Shown: positions 50,554-59,557 of the stretch, piece by piece
Numbering within the stretch: position 1 is the first letter of the stretch
Layout: the number at the start of each line of letters is the position of its first letter
DNA from: CAADGV01 sp040290295
Lineage (GTDB): Bacteria > Bacteroidota > Ignavibacteria > UBA10030 > UBA6906
Assembly (NCBI GenBank): GCA_040290295.1
Contig: PSMW01000002.1
Location: forward strand, 62,001-126,000
Length of the DNA stretch: 64,000 bases
Direction: 5' to 3'
Translations under genes and position numbers: made by a program
Notes under the pieces: model-generated
What the model was told of the DNA's origin: nothing
What the model saw: only the letters and a program-made list of their open reading frames with translations
Databases searched by the model: none

Positions 50554-52056
50554 ATGAATCGCTCGCTGCTTCGAGGAATATTTTGGTGTGTGGCAGCAGT
50601 GTGCCTTGTTGCTCAAGCTGTTGCCCAATCCGTTACTGTCACCATCCTCCATACGAACGACATGCACGCTGCATTCATACCACATGAAGCAACGTGGCGA
50701 CGTGAGTCTCCGAAGCCGTTGGTTGGCGGCTTCAAGGAGTTGGAGTTTACCGTCGATAGTGTGCGCAAGGCAACATCGAATGTGCTGCTCTTCGACGCAG
50801 GCGATGTCATGACCGGCAATCCCATCACCGACAGACTCTACAAAGGCGCCGAAGGAGGTGCATTGTTCGAGATGATGAATATGATCGGCTACGATGCGTG
50901 GACGATCGGGAACCACGATTTCGACATCTCGCAGGAGAATCTTGTAGCGCTGACCAAGATCGCGCAATTTCCCACGCTTTCCGCGAACATTGTCAACACC
51001 CAAGGTGCGTTTCCTGTGAACAACCGCGAGTATATCGTACTGAACCGGTTCGGACTTCGGATCGGTGTCTTCGGCTTGATGTCCCAAGAGTTGTATAGCC
51101 TCGTGAATCAAAACAACCTCGTCGGCATCAAGGTCCTTTCACCTATCGAGACGGCCCGGAGGTTGATTGCCACGCTCGACCCGATGACCGATCTGATCAT
51201 CGCCGTCACACATCAAGGTGTGGAAGAAGACTCCGTGCTCGCAGCAAACGTGCAGGGGCTTGATGTGATCATCGGCGGGCATTCACACACGCGCCTGACG
51301 AAACCGAAGGTGGTGAACAACGTGATCATCGTTCAGGCAGGCTCTCAGTGCGAGAACGTCGGCGCGTTAGAAGTCACGGTCGACAACGACCGGGTCGTGC
51401 GCTTTTCGGGAACGCTGATCCAACTCTGGGCGCGCAACGATCGGCCGCGGACGCGGCTTTCTGTCTTCGTGGATTCCATGCAAGCAGCAATCGAGAAAGA
51501 CTACAGCGAAGTGCTTGCGGAGCTTGCGACGGATTGGACGCGCGAACGCGGTGAGAGCAGTATAGGTCGCTTCATTGCCGACGCGCAGCGTGAAGCCGCT
51601 CATGCTCACGTTGCCTTCATGAACGCGAGCGGCATTCGCGCCAACGTCGCTGCCGGACCGCTGACAAAGCGAGAACTGTTCGAGGTACTTCCGTTTCGCA
51701 ACATCCTCACCACCTTCCAGCTCTCAGGACGCGAGTTGCGCAGCGTGGTTCTGCACACGCTTGCCAACGATGAAGCGGTGATCTTTTCGGGACTCTATGC
51801 CGCAGTGAAGCGAATGCCCGACAATACGTGGAAGGTTGTTACGCTGAACGTCGGGGGAAAGCCGCTGGAAGACGATCGGATGTATAGTTGCGCCGCAAGC
51901 GACTTCATGGTAGGGCAAGCGAAGAAGTATTTCGGTCTGGAGATTCAACAGCCTGTTTACTTGAAGCAGACGGTCTTTGAAGCGATCGAGCGTGCCGTGC
52001 GAAACGCCAAAGTGATCGCGGAGAGAACCGACCGCCGCATCGAAGTGGTACCGTGA
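50554..52056 (+). CDS. exported 5'-nucleotidase/UDP-sugar hydrolase-type metallophosphoesterase
   Basis: A 500-residue periplasmic enzyme with a signal peptide (residues 1-25, ending AVAQS). The N-terminal metallophosphatase domain has TILHTNDMHAAF, LLFDAGDVMTGNP, TIGNHDFDISQ, AVTHQGVEED and VIIGGHSHTRL, the complete dimetal site. The C-terminal 5-nucleotidase domain (after residue 330) contains NASGIRANVAAGPLTKRELFEVLPFRN and the substrate-binding region. It hydrolyses nucleotides or nucleotide sugars for nucleoside scavenging. GAGGAA precedes ATG 50554. Confidence 0.93.
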   Translation: MNRSLLRGIFWCVAAVCLVAQAVAQSVTVTILHTNDMHAAFIPHEATWRRESPKPLVGGFKELEFTVDSVRKATSNVLLFDAGDVMTGNPITDRLYKGAEGGALFEMMNMIGYDAWTIGNHDFDISQENLVALTKIAQFPTLSANIVNTQGAFPVNNREYIVLNRFGLRIGVFGLMSQELYSLVNQNNLVGIKVLSPIETARRLIATLDPMTDLIIAVTHQGVEEDSVLAANVQGLDVIIGGHSHTRLTKPKVVNNVIIVQAGSQCENVGALEVTVDNDRVVRFSGTLIQLWARNDRPRTRLSVFVDSMQAAIEKDYSEVLAELATDWTRERGESSIGRFIADAQREAAHAHVAFMNASGIRANVAAGPLTKRELFEVLPFRNILTTFQLSGRELRSVVLHTLANDEAVIFSGLYAAVKRMPDNTWKVVTLNVGGKPLEDDRMYSCAASDFMVGQAKKYFGLEIQQPVYLKQTVFEAIERAVRNAKVIAERTDRRIEVVP

Positions 52057-52104
52057 TCATCCACGTTTGCATTTTCTCCCTCATCATTTTTTGAGAACAC
52101 GAGT

Positions 52105-52815
52105 ATGAACGACAACTTTCCCATACTCATCATCACCGGCAGGCCTGCTGCAGGAAAATCGGAGGTGATCGACTTCTTGAAAAAGCTGGATCCGCAAGAG
52201 CGCCTCCGCCGGTTTCATATCGGACCGTTCGAAGAGTTAGACGATTTTCTGTACGTGTGGGAAACGTTCGAGATCGACGACATTCTCTCGAAGCACGGCA
52301 AGCCGCGGATCTGGACCGACGAGAAGTATTGGTTCAAAGATCCCTTCGCGTGGAATCTGTTCATCGAGCGGATCAATCTCGAATACCGCAAGAAGCTTGC
52401 GCGCAATCCTCGCTATCACGACACGATGACGACCCTCATTGAGTTCGCTCGAGGCGGTGAGAACGGCATCCACGAAGCACTCAGTTACCTCGACGGCGAT
52501 ATCCTCAGCAAAGCCTGCCTCATGTACATTCGTGTGGACTACGAGGAGTCGGTGCGGAAGAATCGGCGCCGGGCGCGAAAAGGTGAAGAAGATTCCATCC
52601 TCTACCATTCGTTGCCCGACGAGAAGATGGAGTACTATTACCGGATCAACGACTGGGACAAACTGGAGGCAGCGCACCCAACGCATATTGCTGTGAAGGA
52701 CTTCACGGTGCCGTACGCCGTGTTCGAGAACATGCCTGAAAAGACACTCGATCCGAAGTTGATCGCGGAGGAGTTAGAGCGAGTGACCAATCGTCTCTGG
52801 ACGTTGCGAGGGTGA
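52105..52815 (+). CDS. P-loop kinase-like protein of unknown function
   Basis: A 236-residue cytoplasmic protein with a clear Walker A motif at residues 10-18 (GRPAAGKSE) after a beta strand (ILIITG). The rest is charged: DDFLYVWETFEIDDIL, RIWTDEKYWFKDPFAWNLF and a basic lid-like RKNRRRARKGEEDSILYHSLP. The organisation is that of small P-loop kinases acting on nucleotides or small molecules, but I do not recognise a named family. It starts 48 bp after the 5'-nucleotidase on the same strand, which may indicate nucleotide metabolism. Confidence 0.7.
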   Translation: MNDNFPILIITGRPAAGKSEVIDFLKKLDPQERLRRFHIGPFEELDDFLYVWETFEIDDILSKHGKPRIWTDEKYWFKDPFAWNLFIERINLEYRKKLARNPRYHDTMTTLIEFARGGENGIHEALSYLDGDILSKACLMYIRVDYEESVRKNRRRARKGEEDSILYHSLPDEKMEYYYRINDWDKLEAAHPTHIAVKDFTVPYAVFENMPEKTLDPKLIAEELERVTNRLWTLRG

Positions 52816-52822
52816 GCGTCGC

Positions 52823-55800
52823 TCATCGTGTATCGAGCACCTCGCGGACGACGCGGACAATCTCGTTAACGGTGTACGGTTTTTGAATGAAGCCGCCGAC
52901 GCCACGCCCCATCAGATCGGCTTTCACGTCAGGCTCGACGAAGCCGCTGGCGAGAATGATCTTCGCCTGAGGGTTGACAGCGCGGATGCGATGAAATACT
53001 TCCTCTCCACTCATGATCGGCAATCCCATATCGGTAATGACCGCTGCGATCGTGTCGCGGTGTTCCTCGTACAGCTCAACGCCGCGCTTGCCGTCCTCGG
53101 CTGCAAGAATGGTGTAGCCCTTCTCTTCAAGCAGGACCGTTACCAAATCTCTCAACATCTCCTCGTCTTCGATGATGAGGAGTTTCTCGGTTCCGCCGAC
53201 GATTTGCTCTGCCTGGGAAGGCATGCGAGGTGCCTCTCGTGAGTCCCCTTCCATCGCCGGCAGCGCTATGCGAAACGTGGTTCCTTGGTGCAGCGCGCTT
53301 TCTACTTCGATGAAGCCGTTGTGCGCTTCCACGATTCCGTGCACGAGCGCCAGTCCCAGTCCCGTCCCTTTGCCCACGCCTTTGGTCGTAAAGAACGGTT
53401 CGAAGATGCGGCGTCGCGTTGTCTCATCCATCCCGGTTCCCGTGTCGCTGATCTCCACAACAATGTAAGAGCGTTCCGGCGCCTGAGGATGCCGAGCGAG
53501 CACTTCCACCGTCTGTGCCGAACGCGTGCGCATGGTGAGCGTACCTCCTTTCGGCATCGCGTCACGTGCATTCACAGAAAGATTGAGCACCACTTGATGG
53601 AGTTGCGTTGCATCGGCAACGACGGGAGGCAGATCGGGCTGGAGGTCGGTGACGAGAGTGATGGTTTTGGGAAACGTTTCTTTCAGAAGCTTCGCGACTT
53701 CGAGGATAATCTCGTTGACGTCGAGCGGTTCGAAGATGGAGTCGGTCTTGCGCGCAAACGTCAGCAATTGGTGGACAAGTGCCGCACCGCGTTCGCCCGC
53801 TTTCGTGATTGCTTCAAGATGGTTCCTGCCCTTTGGAACATCGCCGATCAGATCGACGAGAGCGGACGAGTGTCCCAGCATGATCCCAAGGATGTTATTG
53901 AAATCGTGGGCGATGCCGCTGGCAAGCGTCCCCAAGCTTTCGAGCTTTTGTGCTTGCTGCAAACGTTGTTCCATCTGCAAGCGACGCTCCTCGGCTTCTT
54001 TGCGTTCGGAGATGTCGGTACAGACCACGAGGACGTTTGTGCCGCCCTCAGGGTTGGGAAACGCACGAGCACATTCTTCTACCCAAATAACCTCTCCGTT
54101 CTTGCGTACCTTGCGCGCTTGCCATCGGAACGCCTTATCCGGTTGTTCGATGCACTCGGCAAGGTGTGTGCAGATACCCTCCCTATCGTCGGGGTGGAAG
54201 ACTTCCGTGACCGGCTTGCCCAACAACTCTTCCCTTTCGTAGCCGAGATAGTGCGCGCCGAACGAATTGACGGACACGACCTCACCGGCGGCATTGAGCG
54301 TGAAGAACATGCTGGGATTTTCTTGGTAGAGCGTGCGATACCGTTCCTCACTTTCACGCAGCGTGCGTTCCTGCTTATGCTTGCTGAGGACGATCGTTGC
54401 AAGATGCGTTGCCCGCTGAATGACTTCGAGATGCCTCGCAGTCGGTGAAGCCGGCTCCCGATAGTAGAGTGCAAACGTACCGAGCAGACTGCCGTCGTGA
54501 TCGAGGATGGGAGTTGACCAACACGCGCACAAGCCGAAGCACTTTACCACCGTGCGATAGCTTGCCCACAGGGGATCGGTGGCAATATCGCTGACAATGA
54601 CCTGCTGGCGGCGCCACGCCGCCGTACCGCACGAACCGACACCCTCCCCGATGGTGAGGCCATCCACCATGCGGTTGTACTCGTCGGGGAGATGAGGTGC
54701 CGCACCGTGGCGAAGACGTTTACCGTCGGAGTCCAGCACAAGAATGGAGGCAAGCATCCCCTCGGATTGTTCTTCGATGTGTCGTGTCAAGGCATCGAGC
54801 GTTGTTTCGATGGGTGCTCCCGTTGCGACCAGTTCCAGCACGCGCGTGTAATTGGCAAGACAACCTTCGGTGTTCTTCCGCTCTGTCACGTCAACCATGA
54901 TGCCGCGTAGTTTGATGGGCCTGCCATCTTCTTGTACGACCGAGACGATATCGCGCAACCACACCACACGTCCGTCGGCGGCGATCATACGATATTCGAA
55001 CTCATGTGGTCGCATGGCGGCAGTAGCTTCTATGCAGTAGCCCACCGCCCAGCCGGCGTCGTCGGGATGGATATGATCTTTCCAAAACGTCGGTTCGCTC
55101 GTCCACCGCTCCAGCGGATATCCCAGCACTCGCTCGGCTTGCTTGCTGACAAAGACGAATTGCAACGTCGAGGCATCCGCCTCCCAGACGATGCCGTCGA
55201 TCGAGTCGATGAGTTGCGCATAGGCTTGGTGCGATGCGCGAAGTTCTTCTTCGGCGAGCTTTTGCTCAGTAATATCTTGCGCCGCTCCATAAATGCGAAC
55301 GACGCGCTTGAGCGTTGAATCCCACACCGGATGCGCGTGAACCCGGACGTATCGCATTTTTCCGTCCTTGCGCACGATGCGCAACACGCTCACAACGTCG
55401 TTCCCTTCCAACAAACGTTGAAAGCACGCGTGGGCAATGGACTGGTCGTCTGAGTGGATAAGCTTCTGCCAAGCGCCGGGAGGGTCGATTTCTGTGGGCC
55501 TGTAGCCCGTGATGTCTGTAAAGGACTCGGTGACCCACTCGCTCACGAGCGTGTTGTTGGCATCGACCCGGAAGGAGTAGGCATAATCGGAGATGAGTTC
55601 GGAGATATAGCGGTATCGTTCCTCGCTCGCTTGCAGTGCGATCAGGGTGCGTCGTCGGTCGGTGATGTCTTGCGATGCGCCATAGACACGAACGACCCGT
55701 CGGCGCTCTTTGTCCCAAACGGGGATGGCATAGTCGCGCAACCACCGTGCTTCACCCGTACGCGTCAGCAAGCGCATCTCGCAGATATCGCGCTCGCCGC

Positions 55801-56830
55801 GCAGCACCCGTCGCACATGGTCGAGAACAATCGGGACATCGTCCGGATGCACCAATAATCGCCAACCACCTGGTGCGCAAACTTCCTCGAGCGTGTAGCC
55901 GAACGTGGTGGTAAAGGATTTTGTAACCCACTCGCCGAGCATCGTGCCGTCCTCTTCGACGCGAAACGCGTACGCGTAGTCGGACACAAGTTCGCAGATG
56001 TGCCGATAGCGCTCTTGGCTTGCGCGGAGTAAATCCTCTGCCTGTGTGCGTTCGGTGATGTCTTCGATTGCAAGCAGAATCAATCCTGATCGGCTGTCGG
56101 CACGGAGCAGACGTCGGGCGTTCAACACCATCGTTCGTTTGCCGATCTGTTCGAACTCGTGCTCGACGACATAATGATCGAAATGGGTGTTGAGAGGAAG
56201 GATATCTTCTAACAAACGGCGGAGGGCAGGGATGTTCCACTGGCCATTGCCGAGATCGTACACCTTCCTGCCGATGGTGTCGTGAGGGTGTGAACGAAAG
56301 AGGGTGTAGAACGATCGGTTGGCAGCAACGACCTCGAGCTGCGCGTCGAGGATCAGCAACGGCTCTCGCACCGCCTCGACGATGCTTTCAGCAAATTGCC
56401 GCGCCTCCTCCACCGCACGTTGTGCCGCTCGTTCCGCCGACTGATCGCGAAAGACCACCACTACACCGGTGATTTTCCGCGGGAGATCGAAAATCGGTGC
56501 GACGGTGCCGGCGATGGCGCATTCCGTGCCCTCGCGAGAGATCAGCAGCGTGTGATTCTCCAATCCGACAACCACCCCTTCACGCAGAATGCTTTCAACA
56601 GGATGCTCCAAGGGCTGGCGAGTCTTTTCGTTGACGATGTGGAAAATCTGGGCGAGCGGCTTACCGACGGCATCGCTTTCCTTCCAGCCGGTAAGACGTT
56701 CGGCGATAGGATTCAACATCTCTACACGGCCCTTGCGATCGGTGGCGATGACGGCATCGCCGATGCTGTAGAGCGTTGCGCGAAGTTGCGCTTCACGGCG
56801 ATGAAGATTGTTTTTGGAATCATTATTCAT
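52823..56830 (-). CDS. hybrid sensor histidine kinase with six PAS domains, GAF and receiver
   Basis: A 1335-residue cytoplasmic sensor without membrane segments. Domains in order: PAS1 (about 12-130), PAS2 (150-265), two PAS with PAC that are near duplicates (YRHICELVSDYAYAFRV at about 290 and YRYISELISDYAYSFRV at about 410), PAS5 (530-650), GAF (660-810, VGSCGTAAWRRQQVIVSDI), PAS6 (820-940), HisKA with the phospho-His in LASGIAHDFNNILG (about 975), HATPase with DTGTGMDETTRRRIFEPFFTTK and GTGLGLALVHGIV, and a C-terminal receiver with the phospho-Asp in VITDMGLPIMSG. The C-terminal receiver lacks a DNA-binding domain, so the output is a phosphorelay. No partner gene is adjacent. PAS domains may bind haem, flavin or ligands; which cannot be told. 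Confidence 0.95.
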   Translation of the reverse strand: MNNDSKNNLHRREAQLRATLYSIGDAVIATDRKGRVEMLNPIAERLTGWKESDAVGKPLAQIFHIVNEKTRQPLEHPVESILREGVVVGLENHTLLISREGTECAIAGTVAPIFDLPRKITGVVVVFRDQSAERAAQRAVEEARQFAESIVEAVREPLLILDAQLEVVAANRSFYTLFRSHPHDTIGRKVYDLGNGQWNIPALRRLLEDILPLNTHFDHYVVEHEFEQIGKRTMVLNARRLLRADSRSGLILLAIEDITERTQAEDLLRASQERYRHICELVSDYAYAFRVEEDGTMLGEWVTKSFTTTFGYTLEEVCAPGGWRLLVHPDDVPIVLDHVRRVLRGERDICEMRLLTRTGEARWLRDYAIPVWDKERRRVVRVYGASQDITDRRRTLIALQASEERYRYISELISDYAYSFRVDANNTLVSEWVTESFTDITGYRPTEIDPPGAWQKLIHSDDQSIAHACFQRLLEGNDVVSVLRIVRKDGKMRYVRVHAHPVWDSTLKRVVRIYGAAQDITEQKLAEEELRASHQAYAQLIDSIDGIVWEADASTLQFVFVSKQAERVLGYPLERWTSEPTFWKDHIHPDDAGWAVGYCIEATAAMRPHEFEYRMIAADGRVVWLRDIVSVVQEDGRPIKLRGIMVDVTERKNTEGCLANYTRVLELVATGAPIETTLDALTRHIEEQSEGMLASILVLDSDGKRLRHGAAPHLPDEYNRMVDGLTIGEGVGSCGTAAWRRQQVIVSDIATDPLWASYRTVVKCFGLCACWSTPILDHDGSLLGTFALYYREPASPTARHLEVIQRATHLATIVLSKHKQERTLRESEERYRTLYQENPSMFFTLNAAGEVVSVNSFGAHYLGYEREELLGKPVTEVFHPDDREGICTHLAECIEQPDKAFRWQARKVRKNGEVIWVEECARAFPNPEGGTNVLVVCTDISERKEAEERRLQMEQRLQQAQKLESLGTLASGIAHDFNNILGIMLGHSSALVDLIGDVPKGRNHLEAITKAGERGAALVHQLLTFARKTDSIFEPLDVNEIILEVAKLLKETFPKTITLVTDLQPDLPPVVADATQLHQVVLNLSVNARDAMPKGGTLTMRTRSAQTVEVLARHPQAPERSYIVVEISDTGTGMDETTRRRIFEPFFTTKGVGKGTGLGLALVHGIVEAHNGFIEVESALHQGTTFRIALPAMEGDSREAPRMPSQAEQIVGGTEKLLIIEDEEMLRDLVTVLLEEKGYTILAAEDGKRGVELYEEHRDTIAAVITDMGLPIMSGEEVFHRIRAVNPQAKIILASGFVEPDVKADLMGRGVGGFIQKPYTVNEIVRVVREVLDTR

Positions 56831-57082
56831 GAAGCATCAATCCCTACGTATTCGACTCCACGAGAACAGCCGTGTGTTTGGTCTCCTCGTCACGATCCCG
56901 ACAGCAATCGGTTGCGTGGTCCGCTGATCCTACTCGTGGGTAAGACGGATGAAAAGAGCACGCACAAAAATATGGTGCATGCGGTAGAGAAGCAATCAAC
57001 GCAACGATGAAACGGGATGAAGTTCTCTTCATACTGGCCGTAGTGTCGGTGCATTGACGTAGATGGAACGGTAGGGAGGTGG

Positions 57083-58405
57083 TTAGCTGTTTGTTTGGCG
57101 TGGATGGACGTTCCACAGGCGAATCATCAAGGCTGCGCCGATCAGCGTGAAAGTCATCAGAACAATCATCCATGCCCGCCAACCTTCCGGAGTGATATTG
57201 TCCGTTCCCGGTATGGTTCCATAACTTTGCATGATGGCGCCAATGACGGAGCCGGCAAACAATCCTCCGCCCAGGTATTGGCATGCATCGATCAGCCCGG
57301 TTGCGAACCCCGCCGCCTTCCTTCCGCCGAAGTCCATAGCCGCTGCTCCGCCGAGCAACGAGTGCGGACCGTTGATGAACATTTGGAGGATCACAAGGAA
57401 GACGACAGAAAGAACGGGTCCAGGCAAAAACAGAAACAGCAAGAGCATCACGAAACTCATCGAGTACATCAATGCCGCTGCAGGACCTCGACGTGCGTGA
57501 AACACTGTATCCGAAAGCCATCCAGCAAGAAAAGATCCGGCAACGGCCGAGAGCGGAATGAGAAACGCGCTCACCACATACGTGAACGAATCCGTCCGCA
57601 TATTGTACGTCTCCTGCAAATAACGGATGTACCATGAGTCCACACCCCAACGAATCACACCCGTGCAGAAATATGCTGCGGCAACCATCCAGACGAATTT
57701 GTTGGTTGCCACTCTTTGAATGATTGCCGGGACGTCCAACGGTGTCGTGTCTTCGATACCATGACCCACGTCCGAGGATTCGGCCGCCGGCAAGCCAAGA
57801 TCTTCGGGATTGTCTTTCACGACGAACCAAAAGATGGCGGCAACAAGCGCAATCAGAAGAGCCGGTGCCCAAAACAGCCACTGCCATGGCGCATTTGCCA
57901 CTAACCATCCACCCCCCAAGAGAATCGCCCATCGTCCAATGTGAATGATGAAGCCGAAGATGCCGGTGAACGTTCCACGTTCATCCATCCGCAACCAGTT
58001 TGCGCAAATCTTGACCAGCGATGGCGCGCCGTGTGCTTGAAAAAATCCCAGCAGCACCCCCATGCCGATGAAATACGAAAGGCTGCGCACAAACATCCCG
58101 AGTCCCAACAACACATTCGCCAACACGATGCCGAAGGCGCCGATGAGCATCATTTTTCTGCCGCCCACGCGATCGACGCGTATGCCGTTGATGAGTTGCC
58201 CCGCGGCGTATGCCCACAGTGTTGCGTTGACAACCAGCCCCCATTCATCTGCGCGCCAACCGAACTCGGCGGTGAGCGTTTTGTTGGCAACGGAGAGCAA
58301 ATTGAATCTGCCGGTGTAGTACGCCGCGTACATCGCGCCCAACGTGAGGAGAATGGGTGTACGGGTTTTCGTGAATCCGGGTATGAACGCCGCGCGCGTG
58401 CTCAT
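57083..58405 (-). CDS. MFS transporter of the organophosphate:phosphate antiporter type
   Basis: A 440-residue protein with 12 predicted membrane helices. The N-terminal AAYYTGRFNLLSVANKTLTAEFGW and the GRxxNGxxxDRxGGRK-like loop (GQLINGIRVDRVGGRKMM) match the GlpT/UhpT (OPA) group, as does FQAHGAPSLVKICANWLRMDERG, with the Arg that holds the phosphate in the first half. Natural substrates of the group are glycerol-3-phosphate, hexose phosphates or related anions. It lies 16 bp downstream of the polytopic protein gene, probably in the same transcript as the exported phosphodiesterase gene further upstream, which hints at uptake of released phospho-compounds. Confidence 0.88.
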   Translation of the reverse strand: MSTRAAFIPGFTKTRTPILLTLGAMYAAYYTGRFNLLSVANKTLTAEFGWRADEWGLVVNATLWAYAAGQLINGIRVDRVGGRKMMLIGAFGIVLANVLLGLGMFVRSLSYFIGMGVLLGFFQAHGAPSLVKICANWLRMDERGTFTGIFGFIIHIGRWAILLGGGWLVANAPWQWLFWAPALLIALVAAIFWFVVKDNPEDLGLPAAESSDVGHGIEDTTPLDVPAIIQRVATNKFVWMVAAAYFCTGVIRWGVDSWYIRYLQETYNMRTDSFTYVVSAFLIPLSAVAGSFLAGWLSDTVFHARRGPAAALMYSMSFVMLLLFLFLPGPVLSVVFLVILQMFINGPHSLLGGAAAMDFGGRKAAGFATGLIDACQYLGGGLFAGSVIGAIMQSYGTIPGTDNITPEGWRAWMIVLMTFTLIGAALMIRLWNVHPRQTNS

Positions 58406-58420
58406 CCGACACCGCTTCGA

Positions 58421-59521
58421 TTATCGCTTCGTGTTTTCGATCTCATGCTCGCGTACCAACTCTTCTATCCGTCTTTTTTCTGCACGCGTCAGGAACGCTA
58501 CAGCGATGAGAATGAACACGAGAGAGAGCCAATCTTGCATTTTGGGAAACTTTCCGCTGAAGAGCAGCGCGGAAACCAACGTTGCCGTTGTGCCGGCGAC
58601 AAGCGAGGTGAGCCGGTTGACCAATCCAGCAAAAGTTGCTGTGCGACCTTTGAACATGAAAATGAAGACGGAAAAGAACGCGACCATTCCGTAGGCAAAG
58701 CCTGCAATGACGGCCCAATACCACATGGGCTGCGGCTGAGCGATGCTGTTCCGGAACTGCAGCACATAGATATTGGTGGAGCCGGACCATCCCGGCGCCT
58801 GGAAGAGGGCGTACCCGACAATCAGCATGGTTGCGGAGGCAGCAATTTGCTCGATGGCAAAGAAACCTTGGTTGTCCAACTTTGCACCTTTGCCGCGCGT
58901 GTTTTTATAGTAGTTCATGATGTAGATACGGATCGCGTACGCGAAAATGTAACTGCCGAGAATACTCATCGCCGCCACGCTTTGGACAAACTCGAAGTCT
59001 CCCGGTCCCGTCCAGAACAGATTCACCGCTGCCGCTAACAAGGCAAACACGACGGCATAATTCTCCTCCGCATAGACGCGCTTGGCCAGAATGCCTTGAC
59101 GAATCTGCACCGCATCGACAAGTCGGCTGATGATGATGATGCTCGCCCGCATGATGACCATGGCGACCATCACCGAGATCGGCAGCAAATACATCATCGT
59201 CGTTGTGGGGATGACCACGGCGGTACACACGCCGGAGGGAATGATGTAGAAGAGTTCCGACGGTACGCTCCACTTTCCGATGGCGATACGCTTGTTCGAT
59301 TTGATGCGATACCATCGCAGCGCAAGGGCAACCGAGAGTGCGATGAACGACCCGCCGACGGTGCTGTACACCAAGTACTCGATTTCCTTCATGCCCGGCA
59401 AGCCGAGCGCGGGACTGCCCGTAAAGTACTTGACGGCGACGCCGGTGATGACGTAGAAAACGAAATAGCCGATGCACAGTTGGATCAGGCGGCCTGTACT
59501 GCCTTCAGTGGTGCGCCACAT
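58421..59521 (-). CDS. polytopic membrane protein (possible DMT-like transporter)
   Basis: A 366-residue protein with about ten hydrophobic segments starting at residue 10 (LIQLCIGYFVFYVITGVAV). The helices are short and evenly spaced as in drug/metabolite (EamA-like) transporters, but I see no diagnostic motif. It shows long Ile/Ala-rich helices (VMVAMVIMRASIIIISRLV). The C-terminal end is basic and charged. It precedes the OPA transporter gene by 15 bp and follows the phosphodiesterase gene after 36 bp. Function unknown. Confidence 0.75.
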   Translation of the reverse strand: MWRTTEGSTGRLIQLCIGYFVFYVITGVAVKYFTGSPALGLPGMKEIEYLVYSTVGGSFIALSVALALRWYRIKSNKRIAIGKWSVPSELFYIIPSGVCTAVVIPTTTMMYLLPISVMVAMVIMRASIIIISRLVDAVQIRQGILAKRVYAEENYAVVFALLAAAVNLFWTGPGDFEFVQSVAAMSILGSYIFAYAIRIYIMNYYKNTRGKGAKLDNQGFFAIEQIAASATMLIVGYALFQAPGWSGSTNIYVLQFRNSIAQPQPMWYWAVIAGFAYGMVAFFSVFIFMFKGRTATFAGLVNRLTSLVAGTTATLVSALLFSGKFPKMQDWLSLVFILIAVAFLTRAEKRRIEELVREHEIENTKR

Positions 59522-59557
59522 AGGGTCCTTTCATAAGAACGAGGAGAAGAACGTTCG

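Noticed and set aside
53285..54448. Plus-strand frame (387 codons) opposite the hybrid kinase
   Set aside because: Antisense shadow; the minus-strand kinase domains are unambiguous.
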